From contig CALOEL010000003.1 of the NCBI GenBank assembly GCA_942492375.1, positions 62,001-126,000 of the forward strand: a stretch of 64,000 bases of DNA, given 5' to 3'. The notes below the pieces were generated by a model that did not search any database, was not told the origin of the DNA, and saw nothing but the letters and a program-made list of their open reading frames with translations. Within the stretch, counting starts at the first letter, position 1. Each line of letters opens with the position of its first letter. The stretch comes from JAHEAO01 sp942492375 (GTDB lineage: Bacteria; Pseudomonadota; Alphaproteobacteria; Rhodobacterales; Rhodobacteraceae). A program made the translations under genes and the position numbers. This document shows, in pieces, positions 50,356 through 59,250 of this stretch.

Positions 50356-52155
50356 TCAGCTGTCCATTTTCAAGGCATTGATGAAGGCTTCCTGCGGGAT
50401 CGCCACCTTCCCGAATTCCCGCATCTTCTTCTTGCCCTTCTTCTGCTTCTCCAAGAGCTTCTTCTTCCGGGTCACATCCCCGCCATAGCATTTCGCCGTC
50501 ACATCCTTCCGCATCGCCGCGATCGTTTCCCGAGCGATCACCCGCCCCCCGATCGCCGCCTGAATCGGGATCTTGAACATGTGGCGGGGGATCAGATCCT
50601 TCAGCTTCTCGCACATCATCCGCCCCCGAGCCTCGGCCCGGTCCCGGTGGACCATCATCGACAGCGCGTCGACCGGCTCCTCGTTCACCAGGATCGACAT
50701 CTTCACGAGCGTATCCTCGCGGTAGCCGATCAGCTGGTAATCGAAGCTGGCATAGCCCTTGGTCACGGATTTGAGCCGGTCGTAGAAGTCGAAAACGACC
50801 TCGTTCAGCGGCAGGTCATAGACCACCATCGCGCGGCTGCCGGCATAGGTCAGGTCAAGCTGGATGCCGCGGCGGTCCTGACAGAGTTTCAGCACATCGC
50901 CGAGATAATCGTCGGGGACGAGGATGGTGGCCTTGATCCGCGGCTCCTCGATATGATCGACATGAGTGAGGTCGGGCATGTCGGCAGGGTTGTGCAGCTC
51001 GATCTCCGACCCGTCGCGCATGTGGATCTTGTAGATCACGGAAGGCGCGGTGGTGATCAGGTCGATATCGTATTCGCGCTCCAGCCGGTCGCGGATGACT
51101 TCGAGATGCAGGAGCCCGAGAAAGCCGCAGCGGAAGCCGAAGCCGAGGGCGGCGGAGGTTTCCATCTCGTAGCTGAAAGAGGCGTCGTTGAGGGCGAGTT
51201 TCTCGATCGCGTCGCGCAGGTCCTCGAATTCGGCGGCATCGACCGGGAAGAGGCCGCAGAAGACCACGGGCTGGGCGGGCTTGAAGCCCGGCAGCGCGGT
51301 GGCTGTGGCTTTCTTCTCATGCGTGATGGTGTCGCCGACGCGGGTGTCGCGGACCTGCTTGATCGAGCCGGTGAAGATGCCGATCTCGCCCGGGCCGAGT
51401 TCCTTGATGTCGACCATCTGCGGCTTCAGAACCGCGAGCTTGTCGACGCCGTAGACCGCGCCGGTCTTCATCATCTTGATGCGCTCGCCCTTGCGGATCA
51501 CCCCGTCCATGACGCGGATCAGGACGACGACGCCGAGATAGGGATCGTACCACGAGTCGACCAGCATCGCCTTCAGCGGAGCGTCGCGGTCGCCCTTGGG
51601 GGCAGGCAGGCGGTGGACGATGGCTTCCAGAACGTCGGGGATGCCGATGCCTGTCTTGGCGCTGATCTCGATGGCCTGGCTGGCGTCGATGCCGATCACG
51701 TCCTCGATCTGGGCCTTGACCTGCTCAACTTCCGCCGCGGGCAGGTCGATCTTGTTGAGGACGGGGACGATCTCGTGATCCGCGTCGATCGCCTGGTAGA
51801 CGTTGGCGAGGGTCTGGGCCTCGACGCCTTGGGTGGCATCGACGACCAGAAGCGAGCCTTCGACGGCGCGCATCGAGCGGCTGACCTCGTAGCCGAAATC
51901 GACGTGGCCGGGGGTGTCGATCAGGTTCAGGATATAGGTCTGGCCATCCTTCGCGGGGTATTCGATGCGGACCGAGTTGGCCTTGATGGTGATGCCGCGC
52001 TCGCGCTCGATATCCATCGAGTCGAGCATCTGGGCCTTCATGTCGCGCTCGGCGACGGTGCCGGTCAGCTGGATCAGCCGGTCGGCGAGGGTGGATTTCC
52101 CGTGGTCGATATGGGCGACGATGGAGAAATTCCGGATGTTTTTCAGGTCGGTCAT
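50356..52155 (-). CDS. lepA: Elongation factor 4 (ribosomal back-translocase)
   Basis: A 599-residue LepA/EF4 GTPase. G motifs are AHIDHGKSTLADRL (G1), ERGITIKANSV (G2), DTPGHVDFGYEV (G3) and NKIDLP (G4). Domain II, the V-like domain and the LepA-specific C-terminal domain (FKIPIQAAIGGRVIARETIAAMRKDVTAKCYGGDVTRKKKLLEKQKKGKKKM) are all present. It back-translocates stalled ribosomes. The ATG at 52155 gives the standard N-terminus MTDLKNIRNFSIVAHIDHG. Unusually, the gene is bracketed by a 117-bp inverted repeat. Confidence 0.97.
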   Translation of the reverse strand: MTDLKNIRNFSIVAHIDHGKSTLADRLIQLTGTVAERDMKAQMLDSMDIERERGITIKANSVRIEYPAKDGQTYILNLIDTPGHVDFGYEVSRSMRAVEGSLLVVDATQGVEAQTLANVYQAIDADHEIVPVLNKIDLPAAEVEQVKAQIEDVIGIDASQAIEISAKTGIGIPDVLEAIVHRLPAPKGDRDAPLKAMLVDSWYDPYLGVVVLIRVMDGVIRKGERIKMMKTGAVYGVDKLAVLKPQMVDIKELGPGEIGIFTGSIKQVRDTRVGDTITHEKKATATALPGFKPAQPVVFCGLFPVDAAEFEDLRDAIEKLALNDASFSYEMETSAALGFGFRCGFLGLLHLEVIRDRLEREYDIDLITTAPSVIYKIHMRDGSEIELHNPADMPDLTHVDHIEEPRIKATILVPDDYLGDVLKLCQDRRGIQLDLTYAGSRAMVVYDLPLNEVVFDFYDRLKSVTKGYASFDYQLIGYREDTLVKMSILVNEEPVDALSMMVHRDRAEARGRMMCEKLKDLIPRHMFKIPIQAAIGGRVIARETIAAMRKDVTAKCYGGDVTRKKKLLEKQKKGKKKMREFGKVAIPQEAFINALKMDS

Positions 52156-52243
52156 GATGGAGCCGGATATGATCGGGAATCCGAGGCGGGTCAAGCGGGC
52201 CCGATGCGGTTGCTGGGCCGGACCGGATTTTCGGGCGGGTTGT

Positions 52244-52360
52244 GGTGTCCACATGTGGACGGGAAGGAATTTCCTTTTGGATAAAGGAGTTACTATTTTT
52301 CGTTCGGACTTTGTTAGCATTTGCGATGTGGCGGGCGCTGGGGATTGACACAAGGGCTGG
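52244..52360 (-). repeat. Right copy of the 117-bp inverted repeat flanking lepA
   Basis: Reverse-complement partner of 50234-50350, lying between lepA and the Ala-rich gene. It contains the 14-bp perfect palindrome GTCCACATGTGGAC and, in the conserved third block, TAAC-N7-GAAC, one base short of the GAAC-N7-GAAC LexA box known in Rhodobacter. A TTGACA occurs in the outermost block reading away from lepA. Confidence 0.8.
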
Positions 52361-52468
52361 CGAGATCGGCCGATTTACGAATGGCTCGCGAGGTGGTCAA
52401 GACGGCTTGATCGGGCGCGGCGCGGCTGTAAGCTGAGCGCGCGGCGGGTAGAGGCAGGAGGGACCGGG

Positions 52469-53821
52469 ATCGCGACCGAGAAAGAGATCCGCGACTGGCT
52501 GCAGGGCCAAAGCCGGGAAACCTGCGTAGCCTTCGCCGCCCGCGCGGCGTTGCGGGTGTTTCCACTGGTCACGCATCCGCAAAACCAAACGGCAGGTACT
52601 TCTCAACTTGCCGTCCTTTCAGCACGCGCGATTCTGACGTCAGGGGTAGCGGCCAAGATACCTGACTATAAGACCAAGGCTGCGGCACGAGCAGCGACCT
52701 ATGCTTCCGTTGCTTTAGCCCAAGAAGCCGCCAACGGCGTGACCACTACCGCAGCCCACGCCGCTGCAGACCGTTCCGCTTCCGGCGTTGCCGATTTCAC
52801 CGGCGTCCTCCTCGATGCGACCGCTGCCGATGCTGCCAATGTCGCTGCCCGCGCTGTAGGAGCCGCCGACGCCGACGATTTCGCCGATATCACCGTTGAC
52901 GCCTTAGGTAGCGCCGCACGTGCTGCCGGTGCCGCCGCCCACGCCACCGATCCTGCCGCTGCTCGCGCGGCGGCGCGGGCGGTCGGTACCGCCGCCGCTA
53001 CCGACGCCACGATCGCTCCCGACGTTATGTTCAGCCAGCCGATCTGGCATGAGCCGCGCGAACCGGACTGGCTGGTCAAGGCCCTGCGCGGCCGGTCCAA
53101 TCTACTTGAATCCGGCCCGGAATGGTCGTTCTGGCGCGACTGGTATCAGGGGTTTCTGATCGGCAAGCCGCTGGACTGGGAATTACAGAAAGAGGTTGCG
53201 CTGATCCCCGATGCGGAGTGGGAGAAGGGGCCGGAGCATATTGCGGGGCTGATCGAGGAGATCAGGAAAGAACACGACCGGAAGCCGCTGGATCAGGCGA
53301 AGCTCGCCAGTCATGTCGAGCAGCTCGTTCGGAATCCCGTTTCGACTGCGATTACCGCGAAGGGAACCGCCGAACTGATCGAGCAGGCGATTGGTACATT
53401 TCTTCGGGAAGCACCGGCAAACGAACTGCCCGACGAACTGATCATCCTACGCGACATTCCGCAGATATTTCGTACGATGGCAACCACGGTATCGCGTGAC
53501 GAGCCCGCCAGTGAACGCGAAAAGAAGTTGCAGGCGGAGATAAACCACCTGCATGGGAAGGTGTCTGCACTTGAGGCGGAACTGGAACTCGCCAAGGAGA
53601 ATGCGCTTACCGGGACCTTCAAGAACGCCTGGGTTGAAAGCCTTGGCAAGACCTTTGGCAGCGCATGGTTTCTTGGGGCGGTTTGCCTAGGAACTGCGCA
53701 TTTTTTCGGCGTGTCGCCGTCTGAGATTACCTACGAAAACCTGCGAGCATGGTTGGACAGCTACTTCAGGGAGTCGCCGAGCGCCGCGCCGCCGGGGTGG
53801 CAAGGGCAGGCCGATGTCTAA
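52469..53821 (+). CDS. Ala-rich protein with coiled coil and C-terminal TM; probable AUC start
   Basis: The frame is best read from ATC at 52469, 6 nt after AGGAGGG, giving (M)ATEKEIRDWLQGQSRETCVAFAARAALRV. The first ATG-like alternative, TTG at 52550, cuts into this helix and has no ribosome-binding site. The 450-residue product has a folded N-terminus, an Ala-rich repetitive helix region (about 55-170, many AA..A pairs), then a conserved-looking block EWSFWRDWYQGFLIGKPLDWELQKEVALI and GPEHIAGLIEEI, a coiled coil (about 350-385) and a hydrophobic segment (AWFLGAVCLGTAHFFGV). I recall similar uncharacterised Rhodobacteraceae proteins with the WRDWYQ block; no function is known. Confidence 0.7.
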   Translation: MATEKEIRDWLQGQSRETCVAFAARAALRVFPLVTHPQNQTAGTSQLAVLSARAILTSGVAAKIPDYKTKAAARAATYASVALAQEAANGVTTTAAHAAADRSASGVADFTGVLLDATAADAANVAARAVGAADADDFADITVDALGSAARAAGAAAHATDPAAARAAARAVGTAAATDATIAPDVMFSQPIWHEPREPDWLVKALRGRSNLLESGPEWSFWRDWYQGFLIGKPLDWELQKEVALIPDAEWEKGPEHIAGLIEEIRKEHDRKPLDQAKLASHVEQLVRNPVSTAITAKGTAELIEQAIGTFLREAPANELPDELIILRDIPQIFRTMATTVSRDEPASEREKKLQAEINHLHGKVSALEAELELAKENALTGTFKNAWVESLGKTFGSAWFLGAVCLGTAHFFGVSPSEITYENLRAWLDSYFRESPSAAPPGWQGQADV

Positions 53822-53875
53822 GCGCCGGGTCACGTCCTCAGCCCGGCTTTCGCGCCTCGATCAGGGTGCTTGCAA

Positions 53876-53989
53876 TCAAGCCCTCGGCGAGACTTTGGAT
53901 GTAGTTTCGGCGGCACTCGGTAAAGCAGGCACCGCCGCAATTGTCAGACCCACGGCGAGGGTTGTGAAAGTCAGGCTGGTGCGGGTCAT
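53876..53989 (-). CDS. Short secreted peptide or truncated exported protein
   Basis: A 37-codon ORF with an excellent ribosome-binding site (AAGGAGATGAC) and a signal peptide (LTFTTLAVGLTIAAVPALPSAA). The mature part is only about a dozen residues before TGA. In the next frame the sequence continues for about 18 codons (ending KAGLRT), so the real gene may be longer and shifted, or truncated. Confidence 0.4.
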   Translation of the reverse strand: MTRTSLTFTTLAVGLTIAAVPALPSAAETTSKVSPRA

Positions 53990-54072
53990 GTCATCTCCTT
54001 TCTGTCGTGTCATTGAATTGCCCCACGGTTTGGATGCCAGCGTTAATATGGCAGGCGTTCCTGTCGCGTGAG

Positions 54073-54513
54073 TCACCGCGTCGCTTGCTCCGGAATCTCT
54101 TCGCCCGTTCCGCCGAACTCGGACGGTACGTCTTTCATCTTGGGCAAGCCGTCCTCAATCGGCAGTACGGTTTCGGCGTAATGTATGTGCAGTGCGGGCC
54201 GGAACTCGACACTCGGGATTATCGCCGCGTAAACGTCTGTGAGATTGAGGCCAGGGTGATCCGTCATCACGTGCCCGCCGCACTTCGCACACCATTTTCG
54301 GTCGCTGTTTTCGGTTTTGTTGTATTGTCGAAGGTGTTCTTCGCCTTCAATAACCTTGACATTCTCGGGGTTCCACAGGGTGAACGCGTTCACTGGACCT
54401 GCCGACCAGTGCCGGCAACTCTCGCAGTGGCAATAGCCCATTCCCTCAGGCTCGCCGGAAACTTCGATCTTAACTGAACCACAAAAGCATTGACCCCTAT
54501 GCACATCCGCCAT
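54073..54513 (-). CDS. GFA family (glutathione-dependent formaldehyde-activating-like) protein
   Basis: A 146-residue CENP-V/GFA-fold zinc protein. Zinc ligands are CFCGSVKIEV, GYCHCESCRHWSAG and KWCAKCGGHV. The family includes formaldehyde-glutathione adduct enzymes, but most members have unknown substrates. GAAAGGAGAG precedes the ATG. Confidence 0.85.
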   Translation of the reverse strand: MADVHRGQCFCGSVKIEVSGEPEGMGYCHCESCRHWSAGPVNAFTLWNPENVKVIEGEEHLRQYNKTENSDRKWCAKCGGHVMTDHPGLNLTDVYAAIIPSVEFRPALHIHYAETVLPIEDGLPKMKDVPSEFGGTGEEIPEQATR

Positions 54514-54738
54514 CTCGCTCTCCTTTCTCAACCCTTTCAGCTGAATAATCACCGTTAGTGTTGCCGATCGGGGGATTGACCAACGCCTGAATGTTGAAAT
54601 TGTTCCTGCCCGCTTCCGCCGGTTTTCCGGGCAGTTATCAAATACTGGACAATGAAACCCGGCAGACCCGCGACCGGGTGGCTGGCGTGCCAGGACGATG
54701 CGATCTATGCATAGCCATGTCGCGGATGAGGGCAGTTG

Positions 54739-55704
54739 ATGAGTACCAAGCCGGATCACGAGATGGGGCGCGATACGCTTCTGACCCACGGCGTTCTCAG
54801 TGAACATCCCGAGGAACTGCTGCATGGCACCGGGTGGCATGCCTGGTGGGCCGTGCTGCGCGAAGCGACGTTGAGGCTCTGGAGTGACGACGCATTCGGG
54901 CTGGCCGGGAATGTGGCGTTCCGGGCGTTGCTGGCGATCTTCCCGTTCCTGATCTTCACAAGTTCGCTGACGGCCTTCGTCGGCGGTCGTTCGATGGCCG
55001 ACGACCTTATCGCGTTTCTGATCGCCATCATCCCGCCGGCCCTGGTCGAGCCGATAGTGTCGGAGGTGAAACAGGTCATGACCGTCCCGCGCGGCGGGGT
55101 GCTCAGCATCGGTATCCTGCTGACGATCTGGTTTGCCGTTGGCGGCGTCGATGGCGTTCGGGTCGGGCTGAACCGGGCCTATGGCATCCGCGAGACCCGC
55201 TCGGGCATCCTGCTGTTCTTGATGCAGGCCGCCATCGTCATCCTCGCCGGGCTGGTTCTTGCGCTGGTCGCCTACCTGCTGGTGCTGGCGCCGCGGGCGG
55301 GGTCCTGGCTGCATACGCTGATCCCCGCCTTCGACCCGGCATCGGTGACGGTCAGCCTGATCCGTTACCCGGTTGCGGCGGCGATCCTGGCCGCTGCTCT
55401 TTTCGCGGCGCATGTGTTTCTGCCGGCCCGGCGCACGCGGTTTCCGGGGATCTGGCCGGGGGTGCTTTTTACCGTGGCCGCATGGATCTTCCTTGCGGCG
55501 ATCTTCTCGTTCTACCTGCGGAATTTCAGCAACTATGCAAGCTACTATGCCGGACTGGCCGGTATCATAGCCGCCATCTACTTCATGTATCTCTCGGCCC
55601 TGGTCCTGATCTTCGGCGGCGAACTCAACCGCGCGATCAAGATCCGTCACCTCGCACGCGCTCTGAGCGAGGGAAGCAGCGGAAAAGGCCGACCCAAGTC
55701 GTGA
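54739..55704 (+). CDS. YihY/BrkB family inner-membrane protein
   Basis: A 321-residue protein with six predicted TM helices. LAGNVAFRALLAIFPFLIFTSSL is the family's first TM with its conserved aromatic-Pro motif, and YASYYAGLAGIIAAIYFMYLSALVLIFGGELN is the signature last block ending GGELN. The family was once called ribonuclease BN but is now regarded as an uncharacterised membrane protein, possibly a transporter. ATG at 54739 chosen over a TTG one codon earlier. Confidence 0.87.
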   Translation: MSTKPDHEMGRDTLLTHGVLSEHPEELLHGTGWHAWWAVLREATLRLWSDDAFGLAGNVAFRALLAIFPFLIFTSSLTAFVGGRSMADDLIAFLIAIIPPALVEPIVSEVKQVMTVPRGGVLSIGILLTIWFAVGGVDGVRVGLNRAYGIRETRSGILLFLMQAAIVILAGLVLALVAYLLVLAPRAGSWLHTLIPAFDPASVTVSLIRYPVAAAILAAALFAAHVFLPARRTRFPGIWPGVLFTVAAWIFLAAIFSFYLRNFSNYASYYAGLAGIIAAIYFMYLSALVLIFGGELNRAIKIRHLARALSEGSSGKGRPKS

Positions 55705-55907
55705 CCGGTCTTCGTGCCAGATCCGCCCGAGGACTGCGCAGGTGAGCGGCGTTCTGGAAGCGCACACCCGATGGGCAGACGGGCGCTGAGTCCGGGCGCG
55801 CGCAGCATGCGCGGCGCGCGCATGACGGCATACCTACCGTTAGAGGCATAGCCCAAACCCGTGCTATACTCCCACGATACCCGCACCGACCGCCCGGAAA
55901 GGACCCG

Positions 55908-56186
55908 ATGCGCCAGATCGCCTATCATATCCGCGTCACCGGCCATGTGCAGGGCGTCGCCTATCGCGCCTGGGCGCGGGCCGAGGCGGAAAAGCTGGGG
56001 CTGCGGGGATGGGTGCGCAATCGCGGCGACGGCTCGGTCGAGGCGCTGGTCGCGGGGCCGGAAAAGGGCGTCGAAGCCTTGGTGCTGGCGATGGGTGAAG
56101 GGCCGGGGGCGGCCTCGGTCACGGATGTGTGGACCGATCCGGCGGATCCCGCCGGGGTCGAGGCGGGGTTCCGGATCACCGGCTGA
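55908..56186 (+). CDS. acyP: Acylphosphatase
   Basis: A 92-residue acylphosphatase that hydrolyses carboxyl-phosphate bonds. The signature VTGHVQGVAYRAWARAEAEKLGLRGWVRNRGDGSVEALVAG contains the catalytic Arg (VAYR) and Asn (VRNRGDGSVE). Length is standard. GGAAAGGA precedes the ATG. Confidence 0.93.
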   Translation: MRQIAYHIRVTGHVQGVAYRAWARAEAEKLGLRGWVRNRGDGSVEALVAGPEKGVEALVLAMGEGPGAASVTDVWTDPADPAGVEAGFRITG

Positions 56187-56290
56187 ACGCGGCAGGGCCG
56201 ACGGGTCAGGTATTCCCGCCTAGGCTCGATTGCTGCTCTCCGCTAGGCTTTACCCCACGTCAACCCGTTTGAGCATCAGGAAGCATCGCC

Positions 56291-56773
56291 ATGCCCATCA
56301 CCGGATTTCTGGATGTCCCCGACATCAGCGGGGAAAGCAAGGTCAGAGACCATGAGGACGAGATCGACATTCGCGGAATTCGCTGGGGGGTCAAGAGACT
56401 GTCACCCGCCGCGTCCGGGCGCAGGCGGGTTCGGGCGAGCGTCCACGACCTGACGGTGCTGAAATCCTACGATGCGGCCTCGCCCCATCTGACGCTGGCC
56501 ACGCTGCGGGGCCAGGCGTTCGACGAGATCGTGCTGACCGTGCGCAAGGACAGCGGCGAGGCGCATCTGGATTACCTCAGGATCACGATGACGAATTGCG
56601 TGCTGACCGATTACCAGATGGAGAATAGCGGGTCCGATGACCCGCTGACGGACATTTCGGAAGCGGTCGATATCTCGTTCGAGAAGATCAGGATCATCTA
56701 CATCGTGCAGGCCGACGATCACTCTGCCGGCGACGAACACGAGATCGAGTTCGACGTGGTGGCGGGCGCCTAG
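56291..56773 (+). CDS. Hcp-family type VI secretion tube/effector protein
   Basis: A 160-residue Hcp1-type protein. FLDVPDISGESKVRDHEDEIDIRGIRWGVKR is the hallmark N-terminal sheet; VHDLTVLKSYDAASPHLTLATLRGQAFDEIVLTVRK and the YLRITMTNCVLTDYQM strand follow. Hcp forms hexameric rings of the T6SS tube and can carry effectors. No tss or vgrG genes are in the window, so this is an orphan copy. It ends 4 bp into the convergent ArnT-like gene. Confidence 0.85.
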   Translation: MPITGFLDVPDISGESKVRDHEDEIDIRGIRWGVKRLSPAASGRRRVRASVHDLTVLKSYDAASPHLTLATLRGQAFDEIVLTVRKDSGEAHLDYLRITMTNCVLTDYQMENSGSDDPLTDISEAVDISFEKIRIIYIVQADDHSAGDEHEIEFDVVAGA

Positions 56774-58233
56774 CGCATCGCCCCGAAACAGTCCGGCTGC
56801 AGCAGATACACCCGCAGGTTCTTGCCCTCATAGGCGGTGCCCTCGACCTTCAGCGGCGCGAGCGGCGACAGGTTGTCGCCGCCGCAGCGGATTTCCTTGC
56901 GGTTGCTGGTGATGAACAGCACCCGGCCCTGGGTGTCCGGATCGAGCGGGTAGAGTTGCTCGTAATAGCTGCCGGCCCGACCCTCGGGCGGGACCGCGCG
57001 GAACGGCACCGGGTAGCGCTGGCCGGTCAGGAACAGGTCCGCCAGGACATCGCGGTTCGACGAGACGATGGCCGCCGGGCGGGCCTCGTCCGCAATGGCG
57101 AGGATCTGGCGCGACAGCTCGTCCCGGCCGAGATAGCGGGCCAGGATCGGGCTGCCGTTCCAGGTCAGGCCGGTTCCGAAAATGGTCAGGAGCGGCAGCG
57201 CCAGGCAGATCGCCGCGTTCACCACGACCGAGGCGCGCAGCCAGGCCTGCGAGCGTGTCATCAGCCAGACGGTTGCGGCCAGGACACCGGGCAGGTAGGC
57301 GGCGAAGGCCCAGTTGCCATAGGCGCGCGAGAGCAGCGCCTGCAGGCTGACAAGCGCCAGCACCGGCAGGACGAAGGCCATCAGCTTGCCGATCCGCGGA
57401 TCGGGCGAGCCGAGCGCGAGCAGCAGCGCGGTGAACAGGATCGGGCCGGCGACGGCGAACTGGGTCGCCAGGAACTCGACCAGCCGCAGCGGGCGCAAAG
57501 CCGCGCCGTCGCCGCCGCCACGGACCCAGCTGACATTGTCCATCGTGTGTTCCAGCGTGGTCAGCTCGTTGGCGATGTTCCAAAGGATGTTGGGCGAGAT
57601 CACCAGGACGAAGGCCGCCAAGAGCGCCGCGACGTTCCGCATCGAGGGACGCGCGCCGGGCAGCATCAGCGCGGCCAGTGCCGCGCCGAGGAAGAAATAG
57701 ACCGCGGCGTATTTCGCAAGGAACGCCACCCCGAGCAGAAGCCCGACCGCCACCGCATCGCCCGCCCGGTCGTTGTCGGCCAGCCGCCAGTAGAACAGCA
57801 GCGCGCCCGCAAGGAAGGGCGCCATCACCGTGTCGGTCGAGATCAGGATGCTGCCCACCGCGACGATCGGCAGGGTGACATAGCCGATCGCCGTCCAGAA
57901 CGCGGCCTGCTCGCCGAAGAGCCGGTGCGCCCAAAGCCCGAGGACCATCGCGGTGACGCCATGCAGCAGCGGCGCGGGAAGCCGGATCCAGAAGGCGCTG
58001 TCGGTGCCCGATATCTCGGTCATGGCGCGGATCAGCCAGGCGATCAGCGGCGGTTTGGAATAATAGCCGAAATCGAGGTTCTCGCCCCAGAGCCAGTATT
58101 GCGCCTCGTCGACGAAGATATCGGCCCGGGTGAAGGCCAGGGCCAGCACCCGCAGCGCGGTGACGAGCAGGACGATCAGCCCTGCCCTGGCGGCCCAGCT
58201 ACTCGGAAAGACCGGCACGCTTCTTTTCCGCAT
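56770..58233 (-). CDS. ArnT-like glycosyltransferase (GT39/GT83 membrane protein)
   Basis: A 487-residue integral membrane glycosyltransferase with about 11 TM segments. FTRADIFVDEAQYWLWGENLDFGYYSKPPLIAWLIRAM contains the DExQYW and YYSKPPL signature of the ArnT/PMT group, in which the acidic pair in the first periplasmic loop is catalytic. It transfers a sugar from a lipid (undecaprenyl or dolichyl-type) phosphate to lipid A or another envelope acceptor. It is the last gene of a GT2-LAB_N-GT39 operon. Confidence 0.88.
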   Translation of the reverse strand: MRKRSVPVFPSSWAARAGLIVLLVTALRVLALAFTRADIFVDEAQYWLWGENLDFGYYSKPPLIAWLIRAMTEISGTDSAFWIRLPAPLLHGVTAMVLGLWAHRLFGEQAAFWTAIGYVTLPIVAVGSILISTDTVMAPFLAGALLFYWRLADNDRAGDAVAVGLLLGVAFLAKYAAVYFFLGAALAALMLPGARPSMRNVAALLAAFVLVISPNILWNIANELTTLEHTMDNVSWVRGGGDGAALRPLRLVEFLATQFAVAGPILFTALLLALGSPDPRIGKLMAFVLPVLALVSLQALLSRAYGNWAFAAYLPGVLAATVWLMTRSQAWLRASVVVNAAICLALPLLTIFGTGLTWNGSPILARYLGRDELSRQILAIADEARPAAIVSSNRDVLADLFLTGQRYPVPFRAVPPEGRAGSYYEQLYPLDPDTQGRVLFITSNRKEIRCGGDNLSPLAPLKVEGTAYEGKNLRVYLLQPDCFGAMR

Positions 58234-58513
58234 GGATCAGCCAGAGGTTGCGGGCGTAGATGAACACGCCCAGCGACTGGCCGAGGATGAAAACAGGATC
58301 GCGGCGGTAGATCGCATAGGCCAGAAGGATGATCCCGCCGCCGATCGAGAAATACCAGAACGCGATCGGGATGACCGAGCGCCCTGCCCGTTCCGAGGCC
58401 AGCCATTGCACGATGAAGCGGGCCGAGAACATCAGCTGGCCGCCCAGCCCGAAGACGACCCACCAGAATTCCAGCCAGCTTTCGACATGCAGGAACGAGA
58501 AGATTGCATTCAT
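58199..58513 (-). CDS. LAB_N-domain membrane protein (lipid-A-disaccharide synthase N-terminal-like)
   Basis: A 104-residue three-TM protein consisting only of the LAB_N domain: ESWLEFWWVVFGLGGQLMFSARFIVQWLASERAGRSVIPIAFWYFSIGGGIILL and GVFIYARNLWLI. Standalone copies sit beside a GT2 polyprenyl-phosphate glycosyltransferase and an ArnT-like enzyme and probably flip or present the lipid-linked sugar. It overlaps GT2 by 4 bp and the GT39 gene by 35 bp. Confidence 0.88.
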   Translation of the reverse strand: MNAIFSFLHVESWLEFWWVVFGLGGQLMFSARFIVQWLASERAGRSVIPIAFWYFSIGGGIILLAYAIYRRDPVFILGQSLGVFIYARNLWLIHAEKKRAGLSE

Positions 58514-59250
58514 TCGTCTGGTCCGGCTTTGGGGGATTCGGTGGCGCGCGCGGACTTGCGCCGGCGCAGAAGCCACATCACCCCGATCAGGTCCACCGCC
58601 CCTACCAGACCGCGCTGCCAGTTGGAATAGTTTGATTGCCCCGCCATCCGCGGCCGGTGGCCGACATCGACAAGCGCCACCTGCCAACCGTCGCGCTTGA
58701 ACAGCGCGGGCAGGTAGCGGTGCATGTGGTTGAAGAAGGGCAGCGCGAGGAAGGCGTCGCGCCGGAACGCCTTGAGCCCGCAGCCGGTGTCGCGGGTGCC
58801 GTCGGCCAGCGCCCAGCCGCGCAGTCCGTTGGCGAATTTCGAGGCGTAGCGTTTCGACCATGTGTCCTGGCGCTTCACCCGCTGGCCGGCCACCAGTCCA
58901 AGCCCGGCGGGCGCGTCGGCGTCCAGAAGCGGCCGGTAGAGCTTCGGCAGTTCCGCCGGGGGGTTCTGGCCGTCGCCGTCGAGGGTCGCGATGACCGGGG
59001 CGCGGGCCTCCAGCACGCCGGAATGGATCGCGGCGCTCTGGCCACCCGACCGGTCATGCGTGACCAGCCGGACATTCGGGTGGCGCGCCATCAGCCCGCG
59101 CACGACGTCGCCCGAGCCGTCATCGGACCCGTCATCGACCGCGATCACCTCGACCTCGTCCTCCGCGCAGGCGGAGAGGATATCGGCGATCAGCGCGCCG
59201 ATGTTCTCTGCCTCGTTCTTCATGGGGATGACGACGGAAATCTGCACCAT
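58510..59250 (-). CDS. GT2 polyprenyl-phosphate glycosyltransferase (ArnC/DPM1-like)
   Basis: A 246-residue family 2 glycosyltransferase. SVVIPMKNEAENIGALI and VIAVDDGSDDGSGDV bind the nucleotide; IATLDGDGQNPPAELPKL is the DxD region and DTGCGLKAFRRDAF the acceptor loop. The missing C-terminal TM pair (only soluble plus basic tail) suits DPM1-type synthases. It makes the lipid-linked sugar donor for the downstream ArnT-like transferase. First gene of the three-gene operon. Confidence 0.9.
   Translation of the reverse strand: MVQISVVIPMKNEAENIGALIADILSACAEDEVEVIAVDDGSDDGSGDVVRGLMARHPNVRLVTHDRSGGQSAAIHSGVLEARAPVIATLDGDGQNPPAELPKLYRPLLDADAPAGLGLVAGQRVKRQDTWSKRYASKFANGLRGWALADGTRDTGCGLKAFRRDAFLALPFFNHMHRYLPALFKRDGWQVALVDVGHRPRMAGQSNYSNWQRGLVGAVDLIGVMWLLRRRKSARATESPKAGPDE

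Noticed and set aside
50581..52284. A 567-codon ORF antisense to lepA
   Set aside because: Codon-phase shadow of a highly conserved GTPase gene.
50234..52360. Calling the TAAC-N7-GAAC sites in the lepA repeats true LexA boxes
   Set aside because: The first half-site differs from GAAC in its first base in both copies and the neighbouring genes are not SOS genes; kept only as a possibility.
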